Shown: positions 1-9,079 of the stretch, piece by piece
Layout: the number at the start of each line of letters is the position of its first letter
How positions within the stretch are numbered: position 1 is the first letter of the stretch
Source: an uncultured Acholeplasmataceae bacterium
GTDB taxonomy: Bacteria > Bacillota_I > Bacilli_A > Acholeplasmatales > Acholeplasmataceae
NCBI GenBank assembly: GCA_927441705.1
Contig: CAKMKH010000060.1
Coordinates: 77,194-113,146, forward strand
Length of the DNA: 35,953 nucleotides
Direction: 5' to 3'
The notes under the pieces: generated by a model
Database searches by the model: none
Told to the model about the DNA's origin: nothing
Seen by the model: only the letters and a program-made list of their open reading frames with translations
Made by a program: the position numbers and the translations under genes

Positions 1-1524
1 TTTTTTAGTGAAGTTAGACCTCAAACAGGTTCTAAGGTTTATGATATCAATGATTACCAATGGCATGACCAAAAGTGGTTGTATGAAAAGAAAAAACCAT
101 ATCAAGAACCTTTATTAATCTATGAGGTTCATTTAGGTTCGTGGCAACGTAAATTTGGAGAGTTTAATAATTACAATGAAGTCGTCGAAGACTTAATCAA
201 ATATGTTTTAGAATGCGGATTTACGCATGTAGAGTTCTTGCCTTTATATGAGCATCCACTAGATGATTCATGGGGATATCAAGGCACAGGATATTTTGCT
301 GCTACATCACGATATGGATCACCTAAAGACTATATGTATCTAGTAGATAGACTTCATCAAGCAGGTATTGGTGTGATTATGGATTGGGTATTGGGACATA
401 TATGTAGAGATGCACATGGCATTAGCTTTTTTGATGGCACACCTTTATATGAATATAATGACCGCCATCATCGAGAAAATGTGACATGGGGCACTGATAA
501 TCTTGATTTTTCTAAAGGGATTACGAGAAGTTTTATGTTATCAGCACTAACTTTTTGGATGGATTATTTCCATATAGATGGCTATAGAATTGATGCTGTA
601 TCTAACCTGATTTATTATTTAGGTCATAAAAATGAAGGTGTTAATCACGATGCGATTAATTTTTTAAGACAATGTTCTTATCATTTATTTGGAAAAGACG
701 ATCGTTTCTTATTTATGGCAGAAGATTCAACTGACTATCCACAAGTTACGCATCCTGTTGATGTTGGTGGAATCGGGTTTAATTATAAATGGAATATGGG
801 ATTTATGAATGATGTTTTAAAGTACTTTAAAGAAGATTCTATTCATCGGAAATTTCATCATGATAAAATTACATTTGGCTTAGTATATGCGTTTAATGAA
901 CAATTCGTCCTACCTTTTTCACATGATGAAGTCGTGCATATGAAAGGTAGTCTAGCTAATAAAATGCCTGGAGAGTTATGGAGAAAGTTTGCTAATTGGC
1001 GACTTCTTATGACACTCTGGATGACACATCCAGGTAAGAAACTCTTATTTATGGGTCAAGAGTTCGCTACCTTTAGTGAGTGGGCATTTAAAAAAGAACT
1101 AGATTGGCATAATTTAGCTCAAATAGAACACCAAAAACAACATAGATTTTTTAAAGATTTAGCTTTAGTTTATAGACATCATCCAGCACTTTTTCAATAT
1201 GATCATCATCCAAAAGGCTTCGAATGGTCTGTTGTAGATGATAGAGACCAATCAGTATTTGCCTACATAAGATATAGTGATCATGAAATTTTAGTTATTA
1301 TTTTGAATATGACGCCTAATGTACATCATACTTATGAAGTAGGAGTTCCTAGGGCAGGTAGATACCAAGAGATTTTAAATAGTGATAAAGAAATATATCT
1401 TGGATCAGGTCAATATAATGGCACACAACTTTATACGACAAAAGGGGATCGAAATGGGTTTAAATATTATGTTAAACCTAAATTAGGACCACTTACAGGT
1501 ATCATTTTACAATTTAAAAAATAA
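1..1524 (+). CDS. glgB: 1,4-alpha-glucan branching enzyme, 3' part (GH13)
   Basis: The frame is open from base 1, so the gene enters from outside the window. The 507 visible codons lack roughly the first 120 residues (end of the CBM48-type N-terminal domain) relative to a usual ~630-residue GlgB. It forms alpha-1,6 branches by cutting and transferring alpha-1,4 glucan chains in the cytoplasm. Counting from base 1, the catalytic triad is visible: nucleophile Asp198 in GYRIDAVSN, acid/base Glu241 in MAEDST, and Asp309 in SHDEVVH. The DAHGISFFDGTPLYEY stretch before the nucleophile is typical of GlgB. Two positions differ from common versions: VLGHICRD where most have VPAHFPKD, and AEDST where most have AEEST. 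The TTG at 79 is internal, not a start. A bidirectional terminator follows at once. Family assignment is firm. The rest of a glycogen operon, if present, lies upstream. Confidence 0.95.
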   Translation, partial: FFSEVRPQTGSKVYDINDYQWHDQKWLYEKKKPYQEPLLIYEVHLGSWQRKFGEFNNYNEVVEDLIKYVLECGFTHVEFLPLYEHPLDDSWGYQGTGYFAATSRYGSPKDYMYLVDRLHQAGIGVIMDWVLGHICRDAHGISFFDGTPLYEYNDRHHRENVTWGTDNLDFSKGITRSFMLSALTFWMDYFHIDGYRIDAVSNLIYYLGHKNEGVNHDAINFLRQCSYHLFGKDDRFLFMAEDSTDYPQVTHPVDVGGIGFNYKWNMGFMNDVLKYFKEDSIHRKFHHDKITFGLVYAFNEQFVLPFSHDEVVHMKGSLANKMPGELWRKFANWRLLMTLWMTHPGKKLLFMGQEFATFSEWAFKKELDWHNLAQIEHQKQHRFFKDLALVYRHHPALFQYDHHPKGFEWSVVDDRDQSVFAYIRYSDHEILVIILNMTPNVHHTYEVGVPRAGRYQEILNSDKEIYLGSGQYNGTQLYTTKGDRNGFKYYVKPKLGPLTGIILQFKK

Positions 1525-1526
1525 AA

Positions 1527-1560
1527 AAAAGTGGAAAATCAAATTTGATTTTCCACTTTT
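1527..1560. terminator. Bidirectional terminator between glgB and the LacI-family gene
   Basis: A perfect 17-bp palindrome (AAAAGTGGAAAATCAAA and its complement) begins two bases after the glgB stop. A- and T-rich ends on both sides supply a U-tract in each direction. It serves the convergent genes on both strands. Confidence 0.85.
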
Positions 1561-1566
1561 ATATAA

Positions 1567-2544
1567 TTAAGATTTTTTTGTTGATGCTCTTTCGATAAGT
1601 CTTACATCTATAATTTCATGTAAACTATCTAATTCAATGCCTCTAATTAGCCTAGTAAGGTTGATAAATGATTGTTTACCCATAAAATTAATTGATTGAT
1701 GAATCGTAGAGATAGATGGTGTAATCCACTTACTATATGGTGTATCATCATATCCAACTAATGAGACATCATCAGGTACTTTCTTACCTAATTTCTGTAA
1801 AATATTTAGAGTTGCGATTGCAAGTGTATCACTGAAAGTAAAGATACCATCGACTTGAGGATTACTCTTTAATATTTCTTCGATGAGCTTAATGTCAGGA
1901 CTAACTAAGTCGAAATCAAATATATCAGCGTATATTTTAGTTGGCTTTAATTCATTTAGAAATCCTATGGTACGCTCCATGGTTGTTAATAAGAAAGATG
2001 GACCTCTAAAGACTAAAATATTTTTAGAGCCAGTGTCAATAAGTTTTCTTGCTGCTAATTGACCACCCTTGACATTATCAGAAGTAATAGATGGAATATT
2101 TTCATCTAAAATGTGGTCAACAGTCACCACTGGTATTTTTAATTCTGCAAGTTTATCTTTATTAGAAAAATTAGCTGCAATAATTAAACCTTCAATATTA
2201 TATTGTTCAAAAAACTTTAAATACTCTAGTTCACGATCAGGATCATCTTGTGTATTACAAAACATGATTTTGTATCCATAAGCAGAGGCTTGCGATTCAA
2301 TACCTTCTAAAAGTTCTCCATAAAAGCTAGGACCAATATGAGGTACAATTACCCCAATAATTTTTGAACTTCTTGAAGTTAGTGATCTTGCAAGTTGATT
2401 TGGAATAAAACCGAGTTCTTCAATTGTTTTTTCAACGATGATTTTTGTGTCTTCGTGAACATACCCTTTTTGATTAATCACCCGTGAAACAGTTGAAACA
2501 CTGACATTGGCTTTTCTTGCAACATCCCTAATCGTAGCTTTCAT
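1567..2544 (-). CDS. LacI-family transcriptional regulator (MalR-like)
   Basis: A 325-residue LacI/GalR repressor. The N-terminal helix-turn-helix and hinge are visible at residues 3-55 (IRDVARKANVSVSTVSRVIN, then LGFIPNQLARSL). A periplasmic-binding-protein-like effector domain follows (GVIVPHIGPSFYGELLEGIE near 65-85, DGIFTFSDTLAIATL near 230, VSLVGYDDTPYSKW near 260). It is the second gene of a leftward operon, 5 nt after the amylase gene, and its AAAGGAAG ribosome site lies inside the end of that gene. The context suggests control of the alpha-glucan genes, with a maltose-type sugar as inducer. A good operator candidate is present in the divergent promoter region at 4389-4403. The effector cannot be read from sequence. 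A CcpA role is less likely, given its place inside a sugar operon. Confidence 0.9.
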   Translation of the reverse strand: MKATIRDVARKANVSVSTVSRVINQKGYVHEDTKIIVEKTIEELGFIPNQLARSLTSRSSKIIGVIVPHIGPSFYGELLEGIESQASAYGYKIMFCNTQDDPDRELEYLKFFEQYNIEGLIIAANFSNKDKLAELKIPVVTVDHILDENIPSITSDNVKGGQLAARKLIDTGSKNILVFRGPSFLLTTMERTIGFLNELKPTKIYADIFDFDLVSPDIKLIEEILKSNPQVDGIFTFSDTLAIATLNILQKLGKKVPDDVSLVGYDDTPYSKWITPSISTIHQSINFMGKQSFINLTRLIRGIELDSLHEIIDVRLIERASTKKS

Positions 2545-2549
2545 ATAAT

Positions 2550-4343
2550 TTACACTTCCTTTGAAAGAATTAAAAACTCATAAGTTTCTAAAACTATTTT
2601 ATCATGAATATTGATAGTTTTAGAATTTAAAAGATTTTTATAGGCTCCCTCATAGGCTTTTGGCAATGTAATGGTTGTTTGACTACCATTATTGATTAAA
2701 ACTAGAATTTCATCAGAAGTTTCTTGCTTAGTGAAAGCTAAGATATTTGAGTCGATGAAATGATAATCATAGGTTTTAAATGATGGATGTGTTTTTCTTA
2801 AATGGATTAGAGCTTTTGTGAATGCTTTAAAATCAATATCTTGATCATCTTCATCCCATAACATACAACGTCTGTTATCAGGATCGTGTTCACCCGTCAT
2901 ACCGACTTCATCACCATAATATATATTAGGTGCACCGCTTGATAAGAACATAAAAACATAACTCAATTTCACACGTCTAATATCATCTTTAAGACGTTTT
3001 TTGATTCTTACGGTATCATGACTACCCACAAGGTTAAACATATTTTCCATGACATGTTTTGGGGTTTGTGCTAAGTATTTAGTCACTAAATTTTTAAAAG
3101 TATGTAGATCCATTTCATGTTCGAGATATTTCCATAATGGATAGCTTAAATCATAATTCATAACTGAATCTAATTGATCACCTTGAAGCCATGGCATTGA
3201 TGAATCCCAGTTTTCGCCTAAGATGAATGTATCTTTTTTAGCATCTCGACTAACTTTTTTAATTTTTCTTAAAAAATCATGACTAATTTCATTAGATACA
3301 TCTAATCTCCAACCATCTATATCAAAGTTTTCAATCCAGTATTTAATACAAGATAGAAGATGTTGTTCTGCTAAAGGATTTGATGTATTCCATTTAGGCA
3401 TAAAAGGTGTAAACGCAAAGGTTTTTAAGTTTAGTTCTATACCATAATAATGTGTTGGTTTTCCCTCTTCATCAAGAGGGAAGTTAACAACAGGAAATTC
3501 TTCGATGAAGAAACAGTCTTTATAGATGCTTTCTTCTCCATTTTTAATGACATCTTGGAAAAATGGATGATCATAGCCAGCGTGATTAAAAACGCCATCT
3601 AACATGACTTTAATGCCGTGTTCATGTGCCTTTTCAACGAGCAATTTAAAATCATCATTTGTTCCAAATTGTGGATCGATATTAAAGTAATCTGTAGTAT
3701 CATATTTGTGTGCAGAAGGAGAAGTAAATAAAGGTGTGAAATATATACCTGTTACACCTAAATTTTTTAAGTATGATAATTTATCAACGACACCTAAAAG
3801 ATCACCACCATATAATTCATGATTGCTTACTGGAAGTTTACCCCATGATAGTGATGATGTTTTATTTTTAGAATGAAAACGATCAGGAAATATCTGATAC
3901 CATACCGTATCTTTTACCCAAGACGGTGTATGATGTAGATCTTCATGATTGATATAAGGGAAATTAAAATATTCGCTTAAATCATATGTTTCATAATAAG
4001 CGTTCTCTTTACTTATAAGTCTTGCTTGTCTTGCTCCAAATAAATAGTTTTGATTATCATCTTTTAGCATAAAGGCATATTTAGTGCGTAGATAAGGAGG
4101 TTTGATTGCGACAAAATAATAATCAAACTCATCTGTTTGATATCTGAGTTCCATGCTAGATATGGTATGTTTCCAAGTTGGCTTTGAACCTTTAGTTCCA
4201 ACCCAATGGAAAGGATCTCCGTGGATGAGGCTAACCTCATCAACGTCATTTTTTGCGGTTCTTAAAATAATGTGAAGCGTGTTTTTGTCATATGCATAAG
4301 CGTATTCAGATTTTGCTTGATGCCATAATGCTAATTTATTCAT
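2550..4343 (-). CDS. GH13 neopullulanase/cyclomaltodextrinase/maltogenic-amylase-type enzyme
   Basis: An intracellular alpha-amylase-family hydrolase of about 597 residues. The N-terminal ~120 residues resemble the CBM34 domain of the GH13_20 subfamily. The barrel follows from VKDTVWYQIFPDRF. Visible motifs: DGVFNHAG (region I), nucleophile Asp in GWRLDVSNE, acid/base Glu in ILGENWD, third Asp in VGSHD, and MPKWN, close to the MPKLN signature of cyclomaltodextrinases and neopullulanases. It should open cyclodextrins or pullulan and malto-oligosaccharides to maltose or panose. No signal peptide is seen. The ATG at 4343 (MNKLALWHQ) is preferred over the TTG at 4355 because GGTGAT sits 6-7 nt upstream. 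First gene of the leftward operon with the LacI-type regulator, divergent from the alpha-glucosidase. Exact substrate is uncertain. Confidence 0.9.
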   Translation of the reverse strand: MNKLALWHQAKSEYAYAYDKNTLHIILRTAKNDVDEVSLIHGDPFHWVGTKGSKPTWKHTISSMELRYQTDEFDYYFVAIKPPYLRTKYAFMLKDDNQNYLFGARQARLISKENAYYETYDLSEYFNFPYINHEDLHHTPSWVKDTVWYQIFPDRFHSKNKTSSLSWGKLPVSNHELYGGDLLGVVDKLSYLKNLGVTGIYFTPLFTSPSAHKYDTTDYFNIDPQFGTNDDFKLLVEKAHEHGIKVMLDGVFNHAGYDHPFFQDVIKNGEESIYKDCFFIEEFPVVNFPLDEEGKPTHYYGIELNLKTFAFTPFMPKWNTSNPLAEQHLLSCIKYWIENFDIDGWRLDVSNEISHDFLRKIKKVSRDAKKDTFILGENWDSSMPWLQGDQLDSVMNYDLSYPLWKYLEHEMDLHTFKNLVTKYLAQTPKHVMENMFNLVGSHDTVRIKKRLKDDIRRVKLSYVFMFLSSGAPNIYYGDEVGMTGEHDPDNRRCMLWDEDDQDIDFKAFTKALIHLRKTHPSFKTYDYHFIDSNILAFTKQETSDEILVLINNGSQTTITLPKAYEGAYKNLLNSKTINIHDKIVLETYEFLILSKEV

Positions 4344-4359
4344 ATTTATCACCAAAATA

Positions 4360-4368
4360 ATTATATCA
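4360..4368 (-). promoter_or_regulatory. Extended -10 promoter of the leftward amylase-lacI operon
   Basis: On the minus strand the sequence reads TGATATAAT, a consensus extended -10, 17 bases before the chosen start codon. No good -35 is seen, as is common with an extended -10. The cre-like site lies just upstream. Confidence 0.5.
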
Positions 4369-4388
4369 CAAGCAATTTTTTTTAAAAT

Positions 4389-4403
4389 ATGAAACCGCTC
4401 ACA
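4389..4403. promoter_or_regulatory. cre/LacI-family operator between divergent alpha-glucan operons
   Basis: ATGAAACCGCTCACA matches every fixed position of the cre consensus WTGNAANCGNWNNCW. It lies in the 119-bp gap between the divergent genes, just upstream of the -35 zone of the leftward promoter and next to the expected -35 of the rightward one, so a bound repressor could affect both. The ligand may be the LacI-type regulator encoded at 1567-2544 or a CcpA encoded elsewhere. Confidence 0.6.
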
Positions 4404-4424
4404 TTATATCTTATCATGTGCTTC

Positions 4425-4430
4425 TATGAT
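4425..4430 (+). promoter_or_regulatory. Putative -10 box of the alpha-glucosidase-malQ operon
   Basis: TATGAT lies 32 bases before the start codon, followed by an AAAAGGAG ribosome site. No convincing -35 is present at the right spacing, where the end of the operator falls, so this is only a candidate. Confidence 0.35.
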
Positions 4431-4462
4431 AAAATATATATGTATAAAAAGGAGCTTTTGAC

Positions 4463-6160
4463 ATGCAAAAAAAATGGTGGATGGAAAGTGTTGGGTATCA
4501 AATATATCCGAAAAGCTTTTATGATAGTAACCAAGATGGTGTTGGTGATTTAAATGGTATATATGAAAAACTAGAATATTTAAAAGACTTAGGTATAAAT
4601 CTTGTTTGGATTTGCCCTTTTTATGATTCACCAATGGATGATAATGGTTATGATGTCCGCGATTTTTATAAAGTGAGTAAACTATTTGGTAGTCTTGAAG
4701 ATTTTAGAAAATTAGTTGATAAAGCTCATGAGTTAGGTATTAAGATAGTTATGGATTTTGTTTTAAATCATACTTCAGATGAACATCAATGGTTTATTGA
4801 ATCAAAATCAGCTGTTGATAATCCGTATCGTGATTATTATATTTGGCATGAAGGAAAAATAGTAGATGGTAAAAAAATAGAACCTACCAATTGGGGATCG
4901 TTTTTTGGTGGTAGTTGCTGGAATTATGATGAAACTACTGATAGTTATTATATGAAAATATTTTCTAATAAGATGCCTGATTTAAATTGGAATAACCCTA
5001 TGGTGCAAGAAGAAATGGTTCAAGTTGGTAAATGGTGGTTAGATTTCGGTGTTGATGGGTTTAGAATTGATGCTGTCTCACATTTAGATCGTGATGAGTT
5101 TATTGATATTAAAGATAGTACTGATAAATATCCACTTGATTGGAAAAAGTTTTCTAATCTGCCTAAAGTTCATGATTATTTAAAAAAAATGAATTATGAG
5201 TTATTTAAGCCATATGATGCTTTAACAATTGGTGAAGTTGGTGGACAAGCAACCATTGAAGAAGCGAAAAGATATGCAGGCTTTGATTCAAATGAACTTT
5301 CTATGGTTTTTAATTTTGACCATAATTGGTGTAATAATTTATTTGAAATAACGAATCCTAAAAAATTAAAAACAAATGTTCTTGATTTAAAGAAAACATT
5401 TAATAAATGGCAAACAGCGTTTGAAAACGATGGATGGGTACCATTAAATTGGCTTAATCATGACCAACCACGACTTATGAGTCAATATGGAGATTTTAAA
5501 TATCCATTGGAATCAGGAAAAATGTTAGCGACTGCTCTACATATGAAAAGAGGTACACCTTTTATTTATCAAGGTGAAGAAATTGGAATGACAAATTATC
5601 CGTTTGATGATGTCAATGAATTTAATGATATTTCATCAAAGGCAACCTATACATATGAGTTAGAAAAAACACCTGATGATCCTGTAAGAGCTTTAAAGGT
5701 TGCATCTTTAAGATCTAGAGATAACGCAAGAACAGCGATGCAGTGGAGTAAAGATTTATATGGTGGTTTTTCAGAAGTTAAACCTTTATTACCAGTCAAT
5801 AGAAATTATCGAAAAATAAATGTAGAAGATCAAATCATAGATAAAAATTCTTTATGGCATCATTATAAGAAATTAATTGAATTAAGAAGATTTAGTGCTT
5901 ATAGAGATGTTATTACATATGGAACTTATGAACAAATTGATTTAGATCACGATCAAATCTATATTTATAAGCGCAAACTAAATGATCAAACGTTATTGAT
6001 TATAAATTCTTTTAGTAAAAAAGATATAAAATATGATTTAAGTTCATATGGCATTCTATCAGTTTTACTTTCAAATTATAAGAACCAAAAGATTAAACAA
6101 TCGCACATCACATTAAGACCATTCGAATCAATTGTGTTCGAAATAAAGGAGAAATCATGA
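4463..6160 (+). CDS. GH13 alpha-glucosidase (oligo-1,6-glucosidase/maltase family)
   Basis: A 565-residue cytoplasmic exo-alpha-glucosidase of the oligo-1,6-glucosidase family, which is usually 550-565 residues. Motifs in order: YQIYPKSFYDSNQDGVGDL at the N-terminus, VMDFVLNHTSDEH (region I), nucleophile Asp203 in GFRIDAVSH, acid/base Glu258 in TIGEVGG, Asp334 in NHDQPR, and GTPFIYQGEEIGMTN. The residue after the nucleophile is Ala. Strict isomaltases carry Val there and alpha-1,4-active enzymes often carry Ala or Thr, so maltose or malto-oligosaccharides are likely substrates (inference). Trehalose-6-phosphate hydrolase is a related alternative. The ATG is preceded by AAAAGGAG at good spacing. 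It overlaps malQ by 4 nt (ATGA), implying one operon and translational coupling. Confidence 0.9.
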   Translation: MQKKWWMESVGYQIYPKSFYDSNQDGVGDLNGIYEKLEYLKDLGINLVWICPFYDSPMDDNGYDVRDFYKVSKLFGSLEDFRKLVDKAHELGIKIVMDFVLNHTSDEHQWFIESKSAVDNPYRDYYIWHEGKIVDGKKIEPTNWGSFFGGSCWNYDETTDSYYMKIFSNKMPDLNWNNPMVQEEMVQVGKWWLDFGVDGFRIDAVSHLDRDEFIDIKDSTDKYPLDWKKFSNLPKVHDYLKKMNYELFKPYDALTIGEVGGQATIEEAKRYAGFDSNELSMVFNFDHNWCNNLFEITNPKKLKTNVLDLKKTFNKWQTAFENDGWVPLNWLNHDQPRLMSQYGDFKYPLESGKMLATALHMKRGTPFIYQGEEIGMTNYPFDDVNEFNDISSKATYTYELEKTPDDPVRALKVASLRSRDNARTAMQWSKDLYGGFSEVKPLLPVNRNYRKINVEDQIIDKNSLWHHYKKLIELRRFSAYRDVITYGTYEQIDLDHDQIYIYKRKLNDQTLLIINSFSKKDIKYDLSSYGILSVLLSNYKNQKIKQSHITLRPFESIVFEIKEKS

Positions 6161-7638
6161 GAAGAAGTGGAATATTATGTCACATTTCTAGCTTACCAAG
6201 TCCATATGGTATTGGATCATTTGGAAAAAAAGCTTATGAATTTGTAGACTTTCTCGTAAGTACAAAACAATCATATTGGCAAATACTGCCTTTAGGACCA
6301 ACATCATATGGTGATTCACCATATCAAACATTTTCAGCTTTTGCGAATAACCCATATTTTATAGATCTTGATTTTCTAGTTGAGGAAGGATTACTTAAAC
6401 CATCAGATATAAAAGCAACCTTTCATTCAAGTAGATATGTTGATTATGATCTTTTATATCAAGAAAGATTTGATGTTTTAAGGATTGCGTTCACAAATTT
6501 TGATTTAACAAATAAAGACTATAAAAAGTTCTTGAATAAAGAAGGTTATTGGGTTTATGATTACGCTCTTTTCATGGCTTTAAAAGGCTATCACAATGGC
6601 GATTCATGGCTATATTGGGATGACAAAATTCGCTTAAGAGATAACGATACACTCAATCACTTTAAAGAGATATTAAAGGACGATATAGAATTTTATCAGT
6701 TTCTACAGTTTAAGGCATATGAACAATGGTTTAAACTAAAAAAATACGCAAATGATAACAACGTTGAAATCGTTGGAGATATGCCAATTTACGTATCTTA
6801 TGATAGTAGTGATGTTTGGGCTAATCCAAATATGTTTGACCTTGATCAAGAAAGATTACCATATCACGTTGCTGGTGTACCACCAGATAACTATTCATCA
6901 GATGGTCAATTATGGGGAAATCCTCTATATGATTGGGCATATCTTGAAAAACATGATTTTTCATGGTGGATTGAACGTGTTAAATCATCGATGGAATTAT
7001 TTGATATGATTCGTATCGATCATTTTATTGGATTTGTAAATTTCTTTAGCATTAAATATGGTGAAAAAACAGCTAAAAAAGGCACATGGAAAAAAGGTCC
7101 TGGTAAAAAACTGTTTGAAAGTATTAAAAAGCATATTGGCCATGTAAACATTATTGCTGAAGATTTAGGTGTTGTAACCGATGATGTTAGAGCACTTTTA
7201 AAAGAGACTGGTTTTCCTGGCATGAAGTTGTTGCAGTTTGCATTTGATTCAAGAGAAGAAAGTGATTATATTCCACATCTTTATCCAAGAAATGTCATTG
7301 CTTACACAGGGACACACGATAATCAAACAACAGCATCATGGTTTGAAACACTACCTACTGAGGATTTAGAATATTGTTTAAATTATATTAATCATCAAGG
7401 TGAAGGTTCCCCTGTTGACAGCCTTATTAAAACAACATTAGGGTGTGTAGCAGATACAGCTATCATTCCAATTCAAGATTATCTACACTTGAAATCTGAA
7501 GGCAGAATGAACATTCCATCCACACTTGGAAACAACTGGAGATGGAGACTTTTAGATAGTGAGCTTACACAAGAATTGATGGAAAAGATTGAGATGCTTA
7601 CAAAATTATATGGAAGAGAATATGAAAAAGAGGATTAA
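6157..7638 (+). CDS. malQ: 4-alpha-glucanotransferase (amylomaltase, GH77)
   Basis: A 493-residue MalQ of normal length. It moves alpha-1,4-glucan segments between malto-oligosaccharides and releases glucose. Visible family motifs: RRSGILCHISSLPSPYGIGS at the N-terminus, GDMPIYVSYDSSDVWAN, GVPPDNYSSDGQLWGNPLYDW (loop typical of GH77), nucleophile Asp288 in IRIDHFIGF, acid/base Glu335 in IIAEDLG, and GTHDNQT with the third carboxylate. The start overlaps the alpha-glucosidase stop as ATGA, with AAGGAG upstream inside that gene. Together the pair would convert malto-oligosaccharides to glucose and transferable dextrins. The stop codon lies inside the loop side of its own terminator hairpin. Confidence 0.96.
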   Translation: MRRSGILCHISSLPSPYGIGSFGKKAYEFVDFLVSTKQSYWQILPLGPTSYGDSPYQTFSAFANNPYFIDLDFLVEEGLLKPSDIKATFHSSRYVDYDLLYQERFDVLRIAFTNFDLTNKDYKKFLNKEGYWVYDYALFMALKGYHNGDSWLYWDDKIRLRDNDTLNHFKEILKDDIEFYQFLQFKAYEQWFKLKKYANDNNVEIVGDMPIYVSYDSSDVWANPNMFDLDQERLPYHVAGVPPDNYSSDGQLWGNPLYDWAYLEKHDFSWWIERVKSSMELFDMIRIDHFIGFVNFFSIKYGEKTAKKGTWKKGPGKKLFESIKKHIGHVNIIAEDLGVVTDDVRALLKETGFPGMKLLQFAFDSREESDYIPHLYPRNVIAYTGTHDNQTTASWFETLPTEDLEYCLNYINHQGEGSPVDSLIKTTLGCVADTAIIPIQDYLHLKSEGRMNIPSTLGNNWRWRLLDSELTQELMEKIEMLTKLYGREYEKED

Positions 7639-7652
7639 AAAATCCTCTTTTT
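7625..7652. terminator. Terminator between malQ and the ABC transporter operon
   Basis: A perfect 12-bp stem (AAAAAGAGGATT and its complement) with an AAAA loop and a T-run. It overlaps the last codons of malQ. The A-rich left side can serve as a U-tract for the leftward ATPase gene that ends two bases away, so it may work in both directions. Confidence 0.8.
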
Positions 7653-7653
7653 T

Positions 7654-8406
7654 TTATATCACATTCACTCTTTTTAAAAATGTTTTGGTTCTTTCTTCTT
7701 TGGGTGTAGAAAAGATATCTTCAGGACGTCCCTCTTCAACAATTAATCCTTCTGCCATAAAAATGACTCGATCAGAAACATCTTTTGCAAAACTCATTTC
7801 ATGAGTAACGATAACCATCGTCATACCTTGATTTGCTAGGTCTCTCATTACTTGTAAGACTTCGCCGACCATCTCAGGATCAAGCGCAGAAGTAGGCTCA
7901 TCGAATAACATCACATCTGGACTCATCGCAAGTGCTCTTGCAATCGCAACTCTTTGTTTTTGACCACCTGATAACTGGTTAGGATAAGTATCAATCTTTT
8001 CACTTAACCCAACTTTTTTTAATAAATCTTTAGCTAATTCGTTTGCATTTTCCTCACTCATTTTTAAAACTATTTTAGGGGATAATGTTATGTTTTCCAA
8101 CACACTTAAGTGTGGGAAAAGATTAAACGATTGGAAAACCATACCCATTTTTTCACGTAATTTATTAATGGTTTTATCTTTAATATCCAATGTGTGACCA
8201 TCAAAAATCACTTTGCCAGATGTAGGAATTTCCATAAGATTTAAGCATCTTAAAAGTGTTGATTTTCCAGAACCAGAAGGTCCAATTATTGTTACAACCT
8301 CACCTTTATGTACTGAAAGATTCACGCCGCTTAGCGCATGTATATCGTCATTAAAAGTCTTAGTTAAGTCATTTACTGTAATCATAGTTTTAGCGACTGT
8401 CTGCAT
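7654..8406 (-). CDS. Polar amino-acid ABC transporter, ATP-binding protein
   Basis: An ABC ATPase of about 250 residues, close in type to GlnQ/ArtP. Visible: Walker [11 protein letters not shown]-loop [17 protein letters not shown], signature LSGGQKQR, Walker B VMLFDEP, D-loop SALD and switch THE. It powers uptake with the permease and binding protein encoded just upstream in the same leftward operon. The ATG at 8406 (MQTVAKT) is chosen because AAGGAG stands 8 nt before it. This gives a 17-nt overlap with the permease gene. An ATG at 8385 (MITVNDL) is a possible shorter start. Specificity (for example glutamine, arginine or cystine) cannot be read from the ATPase. Confidence 0.93.
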   Translation of the reverse strand: MQTVAKTMITVNDLTKTFNDDIHALSGVNLSVHKGEVVTIIGPSGSGKSTLLRCLNLMEIPTSGKVIFDGHTLDIKDKTINKLREKMGMVFQSFNLFPHLSVLENITLSPKIVLKMSEENANELAKDLLKKVGLSEKIDTYPNQLSGGQKQRVAIARALAMSPDVMLFDEPTSALDPEMVGEVLQVMRDLANQGMTMVIVTHEMSFAKDVSDRVIFMAEGLIVEEGRPEDIFSTPKEERTKTFLKRVNVI

Positions 8407-9079
8407 AGCGTAATCTCCTTTCAACTTTATTCATGATTTTAGATAACGGGAATGTAAGAGATAAATACAACAATCCAGCAATGATATAAAGTTCAGTAAC
8501 TGCAGGAGAACTAGACTTAACAATACCAACTTGATACATTAATTCAGCAACCCCTAAATACATAAAAATTGATGTTTCTTTGATGATCGTAACAAACTCA
8601 TTTCCAAGAGCTGGAAATATATTTTTGATTGCTTGAGGTAACACAATTTTAACCATGGTTTGTTTTTGACTTAAACCTAAAGATCTTGCGGCTTCAGTTT
8701 GACCTTTATCTACAGCTAAAATGCCACCTCTGATTATTTCAGAGATATAAGCTGAACTATTAATTAATAAGGCAACTAAACCTGGTATGAAACTACCCAT
8801 ATCAATACCACCAATAAGAAATAAAGGGATATTTAATATTTGATAAATTAATAATACTTGAACAAGCATTGGGGTTCCTCTTATAACTTCAACATAAAGT
8901 GTCGCAGGGACTGACATTATCTTATTTGATGATAATCTCATAAATGCGGGAACTAATGCTAGTATACTACCTAATGCTACAGCAAGCAAAGCTAGTATTA
9001 AGGTCATCATAAGACCTTGTAATAATAAGCTTATGCTGTACCAGTCTAGTAGAAATGAAAAATTTAAGAAGATGTTCAT
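8390..9079 (-). CDS. Polar amino-acid ABC transporter, permease (HisM/GlnP type)
   Basis: A ~229-residue inner-membrane permease with about five hydrophobic segments. The conserved cytoplasmic loop typical of the His/Glu/Gln/Arg/opine family is visible: [33 protein letters not shown]. The ATG at 9079 overlaps the stop of the binding-protein gene as ATGA, so translation is probably coupled. No clear ribosome site is seen, and an in-frame TTG 21 nt upstream is less likely. Only one permease gene is present, so the channel is presumably a homodimer. Confidence 0.92.
   Translation of the reverse strand: MNIFLNFSFLLDWYSISLLLQGLMMTLILALLAVALGSILALVPAFMRLSSNKIMSVPATLYVEVIRGTPMLVQVLLIYQILNIPLFLIGGIDMGSFIPGLVALLINSSAYISEIIRGGILAVDKGQTEAARSLGLSQKQTMVKIVLPQAIKNIFPALGNEFVTIIKETSIFMYLGVAELMYQVGIVKSSSPAVTELYIIAGLLYLSLTFPLSKIMNKVERRLRYADSR

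Noticed and set aside
79-81. TTG at 79 as the start of a 481-residue branching enzyme
   Set aside because: The frame is open to base 1 and the upstream codons (SEVRPQTGSKVYD, then YQWHDQKWL) are typical GlgB sequence, so the true start is outside the window.
4404-4634. Minus-strand open frame of 76 codons over the alpha-glucosidase start, and similar antisense frames elsewhere
   Set aside because: They lie antisense to clear genes, lack ribosome sites and show no recognisable protein features.
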